A stretch of 64,000 bases of DNA from Nematostella vectensis (Eukaryota; Cnidaria; Anthozoa; Actiniaria; Edwardsiidae): the NCBI RefSeq assembly GCF_932526225.1, contig NC_064042.1, forward strand, positions 8,776,540-8,840,539, given 5' to 3'. The translations under genes were made by a program, and so were the position numbers. Within the stretch, counting starts at the first letter, position 1, and every line of letters begins with the position of its first letter. This document shows positions 1-8,256 of this stretch, in pieces. The notes beneath the pieces were generated by a model. It saw only the letters and a program-made list of their open reading frames with translations, ran no database searches and was not told the DNA's origin.

Positions 1-2
1 AG

Positions 3-548
3 CAAGTGAACCTTCACAAGACCTTCGTGATTAGCAAAGGGACGGACAGCATAATCAACGAGAGTGTCAACCTGCCGCGAAGGTCTATGAGTGGTCTGCT
101 GCTCCTCTTCGTGGAGCCATACACGGCAGGGACTCGCGACTCTGAGAAGTTCGTGTACCCCGACATCAAGAGCGTTCGCGTTACAATCGACGGCACGCCA
201 AACAAAGTCTTCAGCCAGGGCCTGCGCCCCACGGATTTCTGGAGGGAGGCGAAAAGGCGGTTCGTCCGCCCCTCCCCGGGGGGGCACAGCGGAGCGCCCG
301 CCGCCCCGGCAATAGGCCCCGAGTCGTTCTATGGCGATAACAAATTTGCTCTGTGGATCGACCTTCGAACGACGGACGACAGCGCCATCCATGGGGGTGG
401 TCTCCGATTGGTCAATACCCGCGACGGCGTGCACCTCGAGATAAAACGCACGGCAGGCGGCTCGGGTAGCGTAAACTGTCACGTGTTTGTAGTGGCCGAC
501 GCCCAGATGAACCTTATGAACGGACAACTAGAGTCCATACAATACTGA
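3..548 (+). CDS. Probable major capsid protein, C-terminal part (partial)
   Basis: The frame is already open at the left edge (codon 3-5), so the gene starts outside the window and the GTG at 6 is not a real start. About 181 residues are visible. The C-terminal segment has a W-x-DLRTT/DD block (around residues 117-128 of the visible part), then HGGGLRLVNTRDGVHLEI and a Val/Ala-rich strand ending near QLESIQY. I associate this pattern with the second jelly-roll of PLV-type capsid proteins in cnidarian genomes. A Pro/Gly/Ala-rich loop (around residues 88-103) precedes it. The packaging ATPase follows after only 19 bases, which is the usual capsid-packaging pairing. No lesion is visible. The alternative is another structural protein; structure prediction would decide. 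Confidence 0.55.
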   Translation, partial: QVNLHKTFVISKGTDSIINESVNLPRRSMSGLLLLFVEPYTAGTRDSEKFVYPDIKSVRVTIDGTPNKVFSQGLRPTDFWREAKRRFVRPSPGGHSGAPAAPAIGPESFYGDNKFALWIDLRTTDDSAIHGGGLRLVNTRDGVHLEIKRTAGGSGSVNCHVFVVADAQMNLMNGQLESIQY

Positions 549-567
549 GCACATACGCCGGAGCGGT

Positions 568-1170
568 ATGGACCTGAAAAACGTCCCATTTAACGCTCTC
601 ATCGTGGGCCCGACGTCATGCGGGAAGACCCAATTCGTAGTGGACCGACTGCGCGGCCCTTTCCGGGGCAAGTTTGACTACATCGTACTCGTGTGCCCCA
701 CCTTTGTCTACAACAAAACATACGGCGGCTTCGGCGAGGGCGACAATCGTCTGTTTGTCATCGTACCTGAGGCGGGTCAGATCGACATACTGCTGAGGTT
801 TGTCTCCACTCTCTTCGAAGGCACTAATACGCTAATCATACTCGACGACTGTGCGGCCTCGAAAGACGTAAAGAGGCGCTCTGACCAGCTCGTCAACTTG
901 GCGTTCAGCGCGCGCCACGTGGGTATTAGCGTGTGGGTGATCACGCAGCAGCTCACCAGCATCACGAAGCCGTTCCGCGAGAACATCGCGGCCCTGGTGG
1001 TCTTCTATACCCCGAGCAAGGCGGACATGAAAGCTATCCTGCATGACTACGGCGCGGAGCTTTCAGAGGAGAATATGAAAGAGTACATGAAGGCCCTCAA
1101 GACGAAAAAATTCTCGAAGTTAGAGTTTTGCTTGCGTCACCCTTATACCATCGCCCTAGTCGAACGATGA
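568..1170 (+). CDS. A32/FtsK-HerA-type DNA packaging ATPase
   Basis: This 200-residue protein has a clear Walker A, GPTSCGKT, at residues 14-21. A hydrophobic strand ending in a Walker B Asp pair (LIILDD, about 89-94) follows, then a sensor-like strand VWVITQQ (about 122-128). This order and size match the packaging ATPases of PLVs, Polintons and related double-jelly-roll viruses, which drive genome entry into the capsid. The ATG is 19 bases after the capsid stop. The stop TGA overlaps the start of the next gene in ATGATGA, so the two are closely coupled in layout. The ORF is intact with all ATPase motifs. The family call is secure; the exact virus group is inferred. Confidence 0.88.
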   Translation: MDLKNVPFNALIVGPTSCGKTQFVVDRLRGPFRGKFDYIVLVCPTFVYNKTYGGFGEGDNRLFVIVPEAGQIDILLRFVSTLFEGTNTLIILDDCAASKDVKRRSDQLVNLAFSARHVGISVWVITQQLTSITKPFRENIAALVVFYTPSKADMKAILHDYGAELSEENMKEYMKALKTKKFSKLEFCLRHPYTIALVER

Positions 1171-1748
1171 TGAGCGACGAATGCTTTGAGAGTCTTCTCG
1201 AGGGGGGCGCCGCCGACCTCCCGGCCGTCGAGACGTTGGACTGCCCGACGCAAGCCGTCCCGGCCGCCGGTGTGCAAACCGAGATAGCAGACGCGAGGGA
1301 GAAACTCGCGATTCTCGTAGCCTCGGGGAAGTCGAGAGAGATGGTAGGCAAGGCCCTGACCCACGGCGACGTCAAACGCATGAGCGCCGAGGAGGTGAGG
1401 AAGTACGAGAGGCGATACGAGACCGCTCTAGCCAGCCGGACTACAGACGCCCTGGCAGACAGCTTTCTGAAGCTAACGACCAAGCTGGTAGGCATGGCGC
1501 TGCCGATAGACAGCGTGGCCGATCTCCACAACGACCTAGTGTCCGACTACATCATCAACAACGAGCTCCGCGCTTTGTGCGGAAGCCTAGCTCTACGCTG
1601 CGGCCGTTTGATGGCTTTAGCCGCCGGGGCGTTACACATAGCGCGTCATGTGGACTGTCGTGCCGACACCGGAACGGCAAGCGCTGACGCGCGGTGCCAA
1701 CGCGAGGTAGCAGCCGCGGACAGTGTCGAGCCCACCATCCCAGAGTAG
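1167..1748 (+). CDS. PLV hypothetical protein downstream of ATPase
   Basis: This is a 193-residue protein. The start chosen is the first ATG of the ATGATGA overlap with the ATPase stop; a second ATG is the next codon. The N-terminal 40 residues are acidic and Pro/Ala-rich. Residues about 40-90 form a charged predicted-helical segment (DAREKLAILVASGKSREM). A later part includes DDALxD-like and LHNDLVSDYIINNELRALCGSLAL runs, and a hydrophobic helix near residues 150-170 suggests membrane or capsid association. The function is not recognised. Its position directly after capsid and ATPase genes suggests a virion or assembly role (inference). No frameshift is visible. Confidence 0.65.
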   Translation: MMSDECFESLLEGGAADLPAVETLDCPTQAVPAAGVQTEIADAREKLAILVASGKSREMVGKALTHGDVKRMSAEEVRKYERRYETALASRTTDALADSFLKLTTKLVGMALPIDSVADLHNDLVSDYIINNELRALCGSLALRCGRLMALAAGALHIARHVDCRADTGTASADARCQREVAAADSVEPTIPE

Positions 1749-1784
1749 ACGCTCATTTGAAAGCTCGCCACTTCTCCTACCACA

Positions 1785-1806
1785 TGGAACCAAGTACTTG
1801 GTTCCA
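1785..1806. promoter_or_regulatory. Perfect 22-bp palindrome in intergenic gap
   Basis: Two 11-base arms (TGGAACCAAGT and its reverse complement) meet without a loop between the 1167-1748 gene and the next ORF. The position before a new reading frame suggests an operator-like protein-binding site or a hairpin in the transcript. No function is known. Confidence 0.5.
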
Positions 1807-1815
1807 AGTAGTTGA

Positions 1816-2478
1816 CACAGCGTGTTCGCACGACGACGCAGATGGGGGAACCTCAAGGAAGTACCAGTGCCCAGCCTGACGAACAACTTGCTCAAGAACT
1901 TGCCCAAGAACCTGGCAAACAGCATCAAGAACCTGCACGTACGCCTGTGGCTGCGCTCCCGGCAGCGGATCACGAGCCCCGAACCGCCCGCGACCCGACC
2001 TCACCCTGGACGAGTCGAAGCCGGAAGGCATTTGGCAAAGTGGAACCGAATCAACAGAGCGAAGAAAGAGGCGCTACGTGTCGCCGCTGCGCAGCAGCTG
2101 CCGGTGACCCCGGGGCCGAGCGAGCCGCAGCCGGGACGGCGCTTGCGCGCCGACGATGCGGCAAGCGCTGGCATGCCTTCGGCACACACACCTGCCCCGG
2201 AGAGCAGCTCTGCCTGGTCGGCCAGCTCGATCATCGGGCTCGCTGGTCTTCTAGTGTCATTGATCGGCATCTACACACGTAGGCGGGAGCTAGCTGCCGC
2301 GTTCACGCGCACACCAGCTGGTGGCCCCGGGGCCGAGCGAGCTACCGATCCGCACGCAGCGGCCGACGGCGGGGCTCCGCCCACAAGGCCACCGCTGGCG
2401 GCCGCACAGCAGACCAAGGAGCGCGCTCCGGCGACAGCGCTTCGCGCTCCCGGGTCTCGGCTGTTATCCATGGAGTAA
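1816..2478 (+). CDS. Putative PLV membrane protein without an ATG start
   Basis: The frame opens after a TGA at 1813 and runs about 220 residues to 2478. It begins with basic residues, has a repeated LLKNLPKNL-type amphipathic stretch, a Pro-rich middle and one clear transmembrane segment (IIGLAGLLVSLIGIY, about residues 145-160) followed by RRR. Codon third positions are mostly G or C, as in the other genes of the element. No ATG precedes the coding-like part; the first codons available are GTG at 1822 or a late ATG near 2170. A second frame, 1842-2282, does start with ATG and is Gln-rich, but its third positions are less biased. Either the start is non-canonical, spliced or frameshifted, or the 5' end has decayed. 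Confidence 0.45.
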   Translation, partial: HSVFARRRRWGNLKEVPVPSLTNNLLKNLPKNLANSIKNLHVRLWLRSRQRITSPEPPATRPHPGRVEAGRHLAKWNRINRAKKEALRVAAAQQLPVTPGPSEPQPGRRLRADDAASAGMPSAHTPAPESSSAWSASSIIGLAGLLVSLIGIYTRRRELAAAFTRTPAGGPGAERATDPHAAADGGAPPTRPPLAAAQQTKERAPATALRAPGSRLLSME

Positions 2479-2518
2479 GCAGACATTTAGACACGAGGGC
2501 CCCACCCATATCCGCACG

Positions 2519-2743
2519 ATGTCGACGACGCAGCAGAGCAAGATTACAAAGACCATCACCGACGCCGTAGTCATAACCGGCCTCGTCGCCGGCATCGGCT
2601 GGGTTGGGCGCAAGGTCTTACGCGAGGACTTCACCAAAGATCCCTCCGCGAACGCCATGAACTACGCAAAAATGACTGCCGCCGTCGCAGGTGCTGTCGC
2701 TTTGAAGGGTTACCTTGAAGACCAGAAGATCCTGCCCATGTAG
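2519..2743 (+). CDS. Small PLV membrane protein (74 aa)
   Basis: The ATG at 2519 follows the previous stop by 40 bases. The protein has a Thr/Lys-rich start (MSTTQQSKITKTIT), a first hydrophobic segment VVITGLVAGIGWVG (about residues 18-31), a charged middle (KVLREDFTKDPS), a second hydrophobic segment MTAAVAGAVALKGYL and a polar tail ending ILPM. Two membrane-spanning helices separated by a charged loop are likely. It sits in the cluster of short membrane proteins downstream of the packaging gene. Function unknown; a virion-membrane or minor capsid role is only an inference from position. Confidence 0.6.
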   Translation: MSTTQQSKITKTITDAVVITGLVAGIGWVGRKVLREDFTKDPSANAMNYAKMTAAVAGAVALKGYLEDQKILPM

Positions 2744-2789
2744 TGTACCGTGGTACATGTAGGCCGTGTATTAAACTCGTGCGCGCCTT

Positions 2790-2810
2790 GCGCATACGTA
2801 TACGCATACA
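2790..2810 (+). promoter_or_regulatory. TACGTATAC-rich motif upstream of 2841 gene
   Basis: A CGCATACGTATACGC-like palindromic stretch lies about 30 bases before the ATG of the next gene. The same alternating Pu-Py motif returns twice at 3270-3345. Shared occurrence around intergenic gaps suggests a promoter or protein-binding element of the virus. Confidence 0.4.
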
Positions 2811-2840
2811 CACAGCACGTGGAGTGCGCTTCGCATAAAC

Positions 2841-3254
2841 ATGGCCTCTGTCGCGATTTTGATTGGCGGCGCCGTCCTGAACGCGACTGCATTCGTTGGT
2901 GGCAACTACCTCGCAAAGTTCCTGTCGAACGATGAGAGCCCCGCCTTAGCCGAGAAGGAGAGGCACGACAAGGCCCTAGAGAAATACCAACAAGACTATG
3001 GACGCTACCAACAGCGGCGACAAAAAATCCTCGATTGGCAAGCTCAAAGTCGCGAGAGAGGGTCCCTCGCAAAGCAGAACTTCACCGACACCGACTACGC
3101 GCTCAAACTCTACAACCAGACCTCCCTGGAGTCGATGCGGGCCCCCGAGCTGTCCGACTACTACGTACCCAGCAAAACGCAGAAGAACGCCGAGTTGGCG
3201 TACATAGGCGCCGGCGCTCTCGCCATCGGCTACGCAGCTAGCCGCTTGCTGTGA
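2841..3254 (+). CDS. PLV hypothetical protein with terminal membrane segments and charged middle
   Basis: This 137-residue protein starts with a hydrophobic segment (ASVAILIGGAVLNATAFVGG, about 2-21). A long charged Lys/Glu/Gln region (about 30-75, predicted coiled coil) follows, then FTDTDYALKLYNQT (about 81-94), a SDYYVPSKTQKNAEL block, and a second hydrophobic helix YIGAGALAIGYAASRLL at the C-terminus. I recognise this arrangement as a recurrent unannotated protein of PLV-type elements in cnidarian genomes. No biochemical role is known. Both termini in the membrane with a coiled-coil between them suggests a structural virion protein (inference). The frame is intact. Confidence 0.7.
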   Translation: MASVAILIGGAVLNATAFVGGNYLAKFLSNDESPALAEKERHDKALEKYQQDYGRYQQRRQKILDWQAQSRERGSLAKQNFTDTDYALKLYNQTSLESMRAPELSDYYVPSKTQKNAELAYIGAGALAIGYAASRLL

Positions 3255-3269
3255 TGCAGCTGCCATCGA

Positions 3270-3345
3270 AACGCGTATACGTGCGTATGCGTCTAGGCGG
3301 CCTTTTTCCATGCTGCGCGTATACGTGTACGTATACGTACGCCGA
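3270..3345. repeat. Repeated GCGTATACGT palindromic motifs
   Basis: The gap between the 2841-3254 gene and integrase carries at least three overlapping CGTATACG/TACGTA palindromes in two clusters (about 3270-3292 and 3317-3343). They are separated by GGCCTTTTTCC. They resemble the motif at 2790-2810. Possible promoter elements or cruciform-forming sites. Confidence 0.45.
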
Positions 3346-3405
3346 AGGCTAAGCAGACGGCATCCGCCTGTTGGAGACTGATTCCCCCGTCGCGATACGC
3401 ACGTA

Positions 3406-4361
3406 ATGGCCCGCCGGAACGGCAAGCGCATGTCCGACGAAGAACTCGATGCGGTCCTTCACCCTGTATACTACGCCACAGGTGGGTTCCAGGGAGTGAC
3501 CGCTCTGCATGCCAAACTTCCCAAGGGCTCAGCCTCCATAGATCGAGTGCGCAAGTGGGTAGGCTCGCAGCCCGTCGGGGGCTACACACAGACACGCCCC
3601 CTCCTCCGACTACCTACGCCCACTTCTCGGAGCAGATACCAAACCGTATCTACCAGTCGGACCTGCTATTCTTACCAACCGACCGCGGGTACAAGTATAC
3701 CCTGACTGTCGTTGACGTTGCTTCACGGTATAAAGCCGCCCGCCCACTGAGGACTAAGAGCGCGGCCGTCGTCTCCCGCGAACTCGCTGGTATCTATGAA
3801 GAGGGACCTCTCACATGGCCTAAAGTCCTCATGGTTGATGACGGCACGGAGTTCAAGGGCGCTACCACGAAGCTCCTAACAGACCACGGGGTGGAGGTCC
3901 GACGGGCTGAGCCAGGGCACCACAGGAGCCAAGCTTTCGCCGAGTCTTTCCATCGCTGGCTGGCGCAGCGCCTATTTCGTGCGCAGTACTCGAAGGAGCT
4001 TGCGTCCGGCAAGACAAACCGCGAGTGGGTTACTACTCTGCCAATCGTCATCTCGGACATGAACGCAACGAAGACTCGCATGACTGGCCTTGCGCCTGAG
4101 GACGCCATTAAGCTGAGGCGCGTGCCTCTCAAAGCCGAAAAGCCTCCCCTAGAGGTCCCCTTGGAGGTCGGGACGGAGGTGTACATCGCCGTAAACGAGG
4201 AAGACCTTCAGGACAAGGGCCGACGGCGAGCGACGGACCCTTGGTGGACAAGCAAGGCGTACCCGATACTAAAGAGGGTCATGGAGCCCGGACAGCCTGT
4301 GTTGTATTACACGGCGTACTCTAAGCACGGCTTCACGCGATCGCAGTTGCGCGTTGCGTGA
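3406..4361 (+). pseudogene. DDE (rve-type) integrase, frameshifted
   Basis: An N-terminal part (ATG 3406, open to 3705) and a catalytic part (open 3555-4361) lie in two frames that overlap. The N-terminal frame has the Tyr/Gly-rich helical segment usual before PLV and Polinton integrase cores. The catalytic frame has the first Asp in QSDLLFL, the second in VDDGTEF and Glu in HRSQAFAESFHR, with 34 residues between the last two, a DD(34)E arrangement. Reading must step back one base, most simply at the C5 run 3597-3601, so one base seems to be missing. The enzyme would insert element ends into host DNA. The break suggests inactivation; a programmed shift or assembly error is less likely. It ends at 4361, tail-to-tail with the - strand gene ending at 4362. 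Confidence 0.85.
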
Positions 4362-4709
4362 TCAGCGCTTGTGCCTTCTGTTGCAGCTAAGGCACGCGAG
4401 TCTGACATTCCACTTGTAGTGACCCTGACTGTCGTCCAGCCGGTCGATACTGAAGCATTGGGGATGACTCTTGGTGTACCTCTGAAGCAGAAGCTGAGTG
4501 CCACAGACCGTGCACTTCTTTTCCGCGTCAGCAATCATGCCGAGTACGTGGTCTACCGTCAGAACGTGGTGCGGCCCCGTGTACTTCGTGCGACCCTTTT
4601 GCCTGTCGTCTATAGCGTATCGCTTGATTCGCGCTATAATGAGCTCTTCACTGGGCGTAGCCTGCAGTCCTGTGGGAACCAAGGCACCTGGGGTTCCATC
4701 GGGGGGGGG
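4362..4709 (-). pseudogene. HNH nuclease domain, C-terminal part of broken polymerase-helicase gene
   Basis: The last about 95 residues form an HNH domain: CTVCG, then FSIDRLDDSQGH, then NVRLACLSCNRRH. These are two zinc knuckles around the active-site segment. It lies directly downstream of the helicase motifs but in another frame. The switch falls at a C9 run (minus-strand sense; 4701-4709 on +), so the domain was probably the natural C-terminus of the same protein before an indel. The helicase frame itself reads into a stop at 4634. An HNH nuclease fused behind a helicase could nick or resolve DNA during replication (inference). All metal-binding Cys and His residues are present. Confidence 0.75.
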
Positions 4710-6535
4710 ATCACGCGGACTATCTGGTCGGCGAGCCGCACGCGGGAGATGCCGGTGTACACAGCATTTGTGATCCAGCCCTCTAAGCTGTGGTCTATGA
4801 TAAACAGACGTCTTGGGTTCTGGATGGTCTTGCCCTGCACCCGGTGGACTGTCCCCCAGCCCGCGTATTTCCACTCGAGGGGAAGCCCGTTAAGGACCAC
4901 GCCGAGAGGGATCTCAACTACCGTGCCTTTGTACGCGTCGACCTTCTCGCCCCTTTTGCCTGGCACGGGCACCGGCCGTCCTTGCTTGCGATAACGATGC
5001 GCGACGCTAGGATCGGGGTCAAAGCGGATGGTTGCTGGCAGTCGGGGGTAGTTTTTCCTGTGGTGTTCTACCAATCGCTGCTGGACAAGGGCCCCCATCT
5101 TGTTGGTCGAGCACACCCACATATCGCTTGGGTGGGCCTGCTCGATCGCCGCGTCGAACGCCACCCCATCCCACTCCTCTCGAAACACCTCAAGCTGTTG
5201 GGAGTCTGGCTGACACCAAATCCGGCCCTTTATGTCGTGGAGCCTGGAGGAGGGGGCGGCAGAGCCGCAGTCGCATGTACTGTACGGCTTTCCGCAGTCT
5301 TCACACAGGCAGCGGTAGTCGGACTCGAACCAGCGGATGTTCCCTTGTGCCCACTCCTTGAGCATACCGTGAGGCCCCTCTTTATCTCCCCAGGGCGGGA
5401 CCTGCCCATAGTCGCCACAACACACTACCTGACACGGCCGCGTGGCGAGATACCCTAGGATGGCGCGTAGCACTTTAGTCTGCACCTTACAACACTCGTC
5501 AATGATGATTACTTCTGCAAGACGGTCGAGTTTGTGCCCCAGCTCGGAAGGTCTCCACTCCTCTATCGGCTTCTCCGCTGGTATGCAGAGGTAGTGGTGG
5601 TAGGTTTGAGCCTTCACCGCGAGGCGCGGGTTGTTGCGATGGTCGTGGGCGAGGTCGTTCTCGGGGGTGAGCACCACAGCGTTACGGCCACGGAACATGC
5701 TCACCGCCCACTCGGTCTTCCCCGATCCTCCCTGGCCGGCTAGATACATCCTCGCAGAGGTCGCGGCCACCAGATCGCACGGCAGACTCGGCGCAGTGCT
5801 TGGCTCCCTAGCCAAGCACCCCGACCTCTTCGGACCCCAAGCCGCCTCGGGCCGCCACTCGTACCCAGGCCTCTTGTGGCGCCACTCTCCATACCTCGGA
5901 TTTCGCTCCACGAGCCTCACACCACTGGGCACCGCCTTTGCGTATATGGCATCTGTGCATACACGGAGGACGTCTTCGCGAGGGAACCGCCTCAACATGC
6001 GTCGCAACGCTATGTTTGTGTACGCCAAGACGAAGGCCCTGATGTGGTACCATTGTGAGCGCCGGACTCCGTCTTTGTATTGGATCAGATGAGCCCCGTC
6101 GGCATGCTCGAAGTTAAGTAAGTGGTCGGTGCCCGCAAGGAGGTTCGTCAGATACGCGGCTTCTTCACGGTCGCGGACTACGATCGAGGACTCGTCGCCA
6201 TGGCGAGCGCACTTGCCTACAAAACGCACAGCGAGATCTCGACCCTGCGAGTCTTCGCCGCCGGGGCCGGAGTGGGGGAACTTGATGGAGTCCTTTTTTC
6301 CGACGCTATACAACGCCTCCCTCGCCGCGGCCATGGCGAGGTCACCCGAGTCTAGCAGGTCCTTGAGCTCTGGCGTGGTGATCCAGCCCTCGTTTTGTTC
6401 CAAGTGCTGCCCTACCCTCCCGGAAGTGTAGGGGTGGCAGGCCTCGGAGAACCCCCACTCGGTCAACTGAATGGTCCTGGTCAGTTGAAGAACCTCGCTC
6501 AATGGCCGTCCCGCAACATCCGCGATACGATACAC
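4634..6535 (-). pseudogene. Polymerase-like motif C region plus SF1 helicase
   Basis: This segment is in the same frame as the upstream ORF 7531-6551 and is separated from it by one TAA at 6553-6551. About 633 residues remain. Around residues 164-200 is a palm-like block, YHIRAFVLAYTNIALRRM followed by RVCTDAIYA, which resembles B-family polymerase motifs B and C with CTDA replacing DTDS. A SF1 (PIF1-like) helicase follows: Walker A GQGGSGKT (about 267-274), DECC Walker B, GDYGQVPP motif III, a zinc-like Cys cluster, and TVHRVQGKT with YTGISRVR motifs V and VI near the C-terminus. It would unwind and perhaps copy the element's DNA. The nonsense codon and the downstream frameshift show decay. 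Confidence 0.78.
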
Positions 6536-6550
6536 GTTCGTAGGGAAGCC

Positions 6551-7531
6551 TTATTTCCGTACCAGATCAATGGCGTCCGAGGCGCCGCCGAAGACACTGT
6601 CCTCGCATCCTAGGTACGCCGCACGCATGTCGATGTGCTCATGAGGCCGCGCCCCTAAGTTTTCCCTGCTATTCCACACCTTGGACTCAACCTGCGCCGC
6701 TCGCCAGACGTCCCTGTATTTAGGAGGCGTTGGCCTGATGTTTTCTCTTTGGGCCCACTTCTTGAAGCGATACCCTAATGCGCCGCCCATCGAGTGCGTA
6801 GCTTCGATGTACTCTTGGTAGGCTGGGTGATCATCAGGGAGCCATTGAGGATCATGTCCAGTCTCGTCTGTAAACGCCCTGTCGATAGCCCATCCGTCTT
6901 GTCCCGACCGGTACAGTTTGCCTTCGTGCGTGACTATAACACGCCCACACAGCCAGACCCTCGTGCTTCTGGAGATCGCCCTGCTTATGAAGCGGATGAG
7001 CACCTCTCGCACCTTCGCCTCATGAGTTTTTGCGGCGGCACTGGTAGCGCGAGGCGCTGCCTCTCCCTGACATAGCGAACGGAGCTCCCTCTCAGCCTCG
7101 AAGTCTAGGCCGTGGACGCTCGCGATCGCAGGTGGTTCAGTCGGAAGCTCCGCCCAGGCGTGGTTATTGTGGCAAGGGATGGTGATCCTCGTCTTAGTCC
7201 CATACTTCCCCGAGTCCCACAGGACGTTACCCCGGGCGTCCACGGCTACTAGCTTTACCTCGAGCTTCCTTTCCATCTCAAAGAGGTCCTCTTTGGTGCA
7301 CCCCGTTGTGGCCAGCTTCTTGTCAAATCGCTCGAGGATCTTGCCTCGTGTCTTGGTTAGACCAAGGGAGCGCGAGGTGCCGCGATTCCTCAAGAAGTCG
7401 GCAACATAGCTCACAACACAGTTAACGAAGGCGTCACCCCCCTCTCGCACAAACATTGGCCCAGGCTCACCATTTTGCTCAGGTAAAGGGCGAAGCTTGT
7501 ATCTCACGTAGACGATCGCCCCTTCTCCCAA
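6551..7531 (-). pseudogene. Viral-type polymerase-like N-terminal region (motif A side)
   Basis: The frame covers 326 residues to a TAA at 6551. A domain at residues 30-130 has NCVVSYVADFL (Cys 38) and IPCHNNHAW (His 121/124). A central region about 150-290 is rich in Trp and Arg. The C-terminus has HIDMRAAYLG (about 299-308), resembling motif A (D-x-x-S-x-Y-P) of B-family polymerases. The same frame continues after the stop into the motif C/helicase part, so the TAA is an in-frame nonsense change in one large gene. At its own 5' end the upstream ORF 8196-7504 overlaps in another frame, implying a further frameshift near 7504-7531 or a natural overlap. The polymerase assignment is by motif only. 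Confidence 0.6.
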
Positions 7532-8196
7532 ATACCCGCATCGATACCTTCCAGGGCGCCGACTGCGATTTGGCCTCCCCTTTTGACTAACAACCCACCG
7601 ATCTTGTGCTCCGAGCGCCCTTCCTCCTCTGTCATTGGCGCCAATGGCTCTGCGGGGGCCTTACCAACGACCGTGAAGAGTCTGTAACGCCGGTCGGGGT
7701 CTACCATCTCGAGCACCAGCGGAAGCACTGCGTTCGCCCGCAGAGATTCCCGCTCGTGCGAGACCCACCACACCGAGCCGTCGTCATTAATATCAGGCCC
7801 CCGCACAACCGGCTTTAGAGCAATCACACCTGTCCCACCAAGATCTCGCATCTCCTGGTAAACACTGGCGCTTATGTCTCGGCCCGGTAGAATGGCATCC
7901 ACGCTTGGGAACCGAAGATGGGCGCCGCCGACGAAGAGAGAGTAGTACGTCTCGGGGTCCAAGCTCTCCGGGCCCTTCTGCTGCCGGGGCGGCAGCAGAG
8001 GGTCGAACTCGCGCCAGACTTCCTCCGTCCACACCTTCTCCGGTACGAGCGGCTTAAGCAGCCTGTGTTTGACATCGTCGGGGATGTCCTCGTCCAGGAT
8101 GTTTTGTACCAGCCCTGCCAGTACGGCGGGCGCCTCTTTGTCGCGCATGCTATCGAGAATCTCCTCTATGTAGGCGTCCATGTTCGGGCACACCAT
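7504..8196 (-). CDS. PLV hypothetical ORF, possible N-terminus of the polymerase-helicase
   Basis: This ORF has 230 residues from ATG 8196; a second ATG at 8181 (MDAYIEEIL) is equally plausible. It contains an acidic helical start, DPLLPPRQQKGPES, ETYYSLFVGGAHLRFPSVDAIL, and WWVSHERESLRANAVLPLVLEMVD. No family is recognised. It overlaps the polymerase-like ORF by 28 bases in a different frame. The C-terminal residues after the overlap look unlike the rest, so the two could have been one protein before an indel. It shares the high G+C third positions of the element. The 5' end abuts a duplicated 39-bp unit. Confidence 0.55.
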   Translation of the reverse strand: MVCPNMDAYIEEILDSMRDKEAPAVLAGLVQNILDEDIPDDVKHRLLKPLVPEKVWTEEVWREFDPLLPPRQQKGPESLDPETYYSLFVGGAHLRFPSVDAILPGRDISASVYQEMRDLGGTGVIALKPVVRGPDINDDGSVWWVSHERESLRANAVLPLVLEMVDPDRRYRLFTVVGKAPAEPLAPMTEEEGRSEHKIGGLLVKRGGQIAVGALEGIDAGIWEKGRSST

Positions 8197-8256
8197 GAGC
8201 CACCCAGTCTCTAACTGAGAGTTGGGGCATACCCTGCGCCACCCAATCTCTAATTG
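8186..8256. repeat. 39-bp tandem duplication at 5' end of polymerase unit
   Basis: Two copies of about 33 matched bases (GGCAYAC...GCCACCCARTCTCTAAYTG) start at 8187 and 8226, a period of exactly 39 bases (13 codons). On the - strand this duplicates an RDWVAxGxP peptide upstream of ATG 8196. It may duplicate a leader or regulatory site. Confidence 0.6.

Noticed and set aside
1632..2270. Several - strand open frames opposite the viral genes
   Set aside because: Shadows expected in GC-rich DNA opposite genes with G/C third positions; no motifs.
3590..3610. Programmed -1 frameshift in the integrase
   Set aside because: The C5 run does not form a standard slippery heptamer with an obvious downstream structure, and other genes in the same element also carry lesions; simple decay or read error is more likely.
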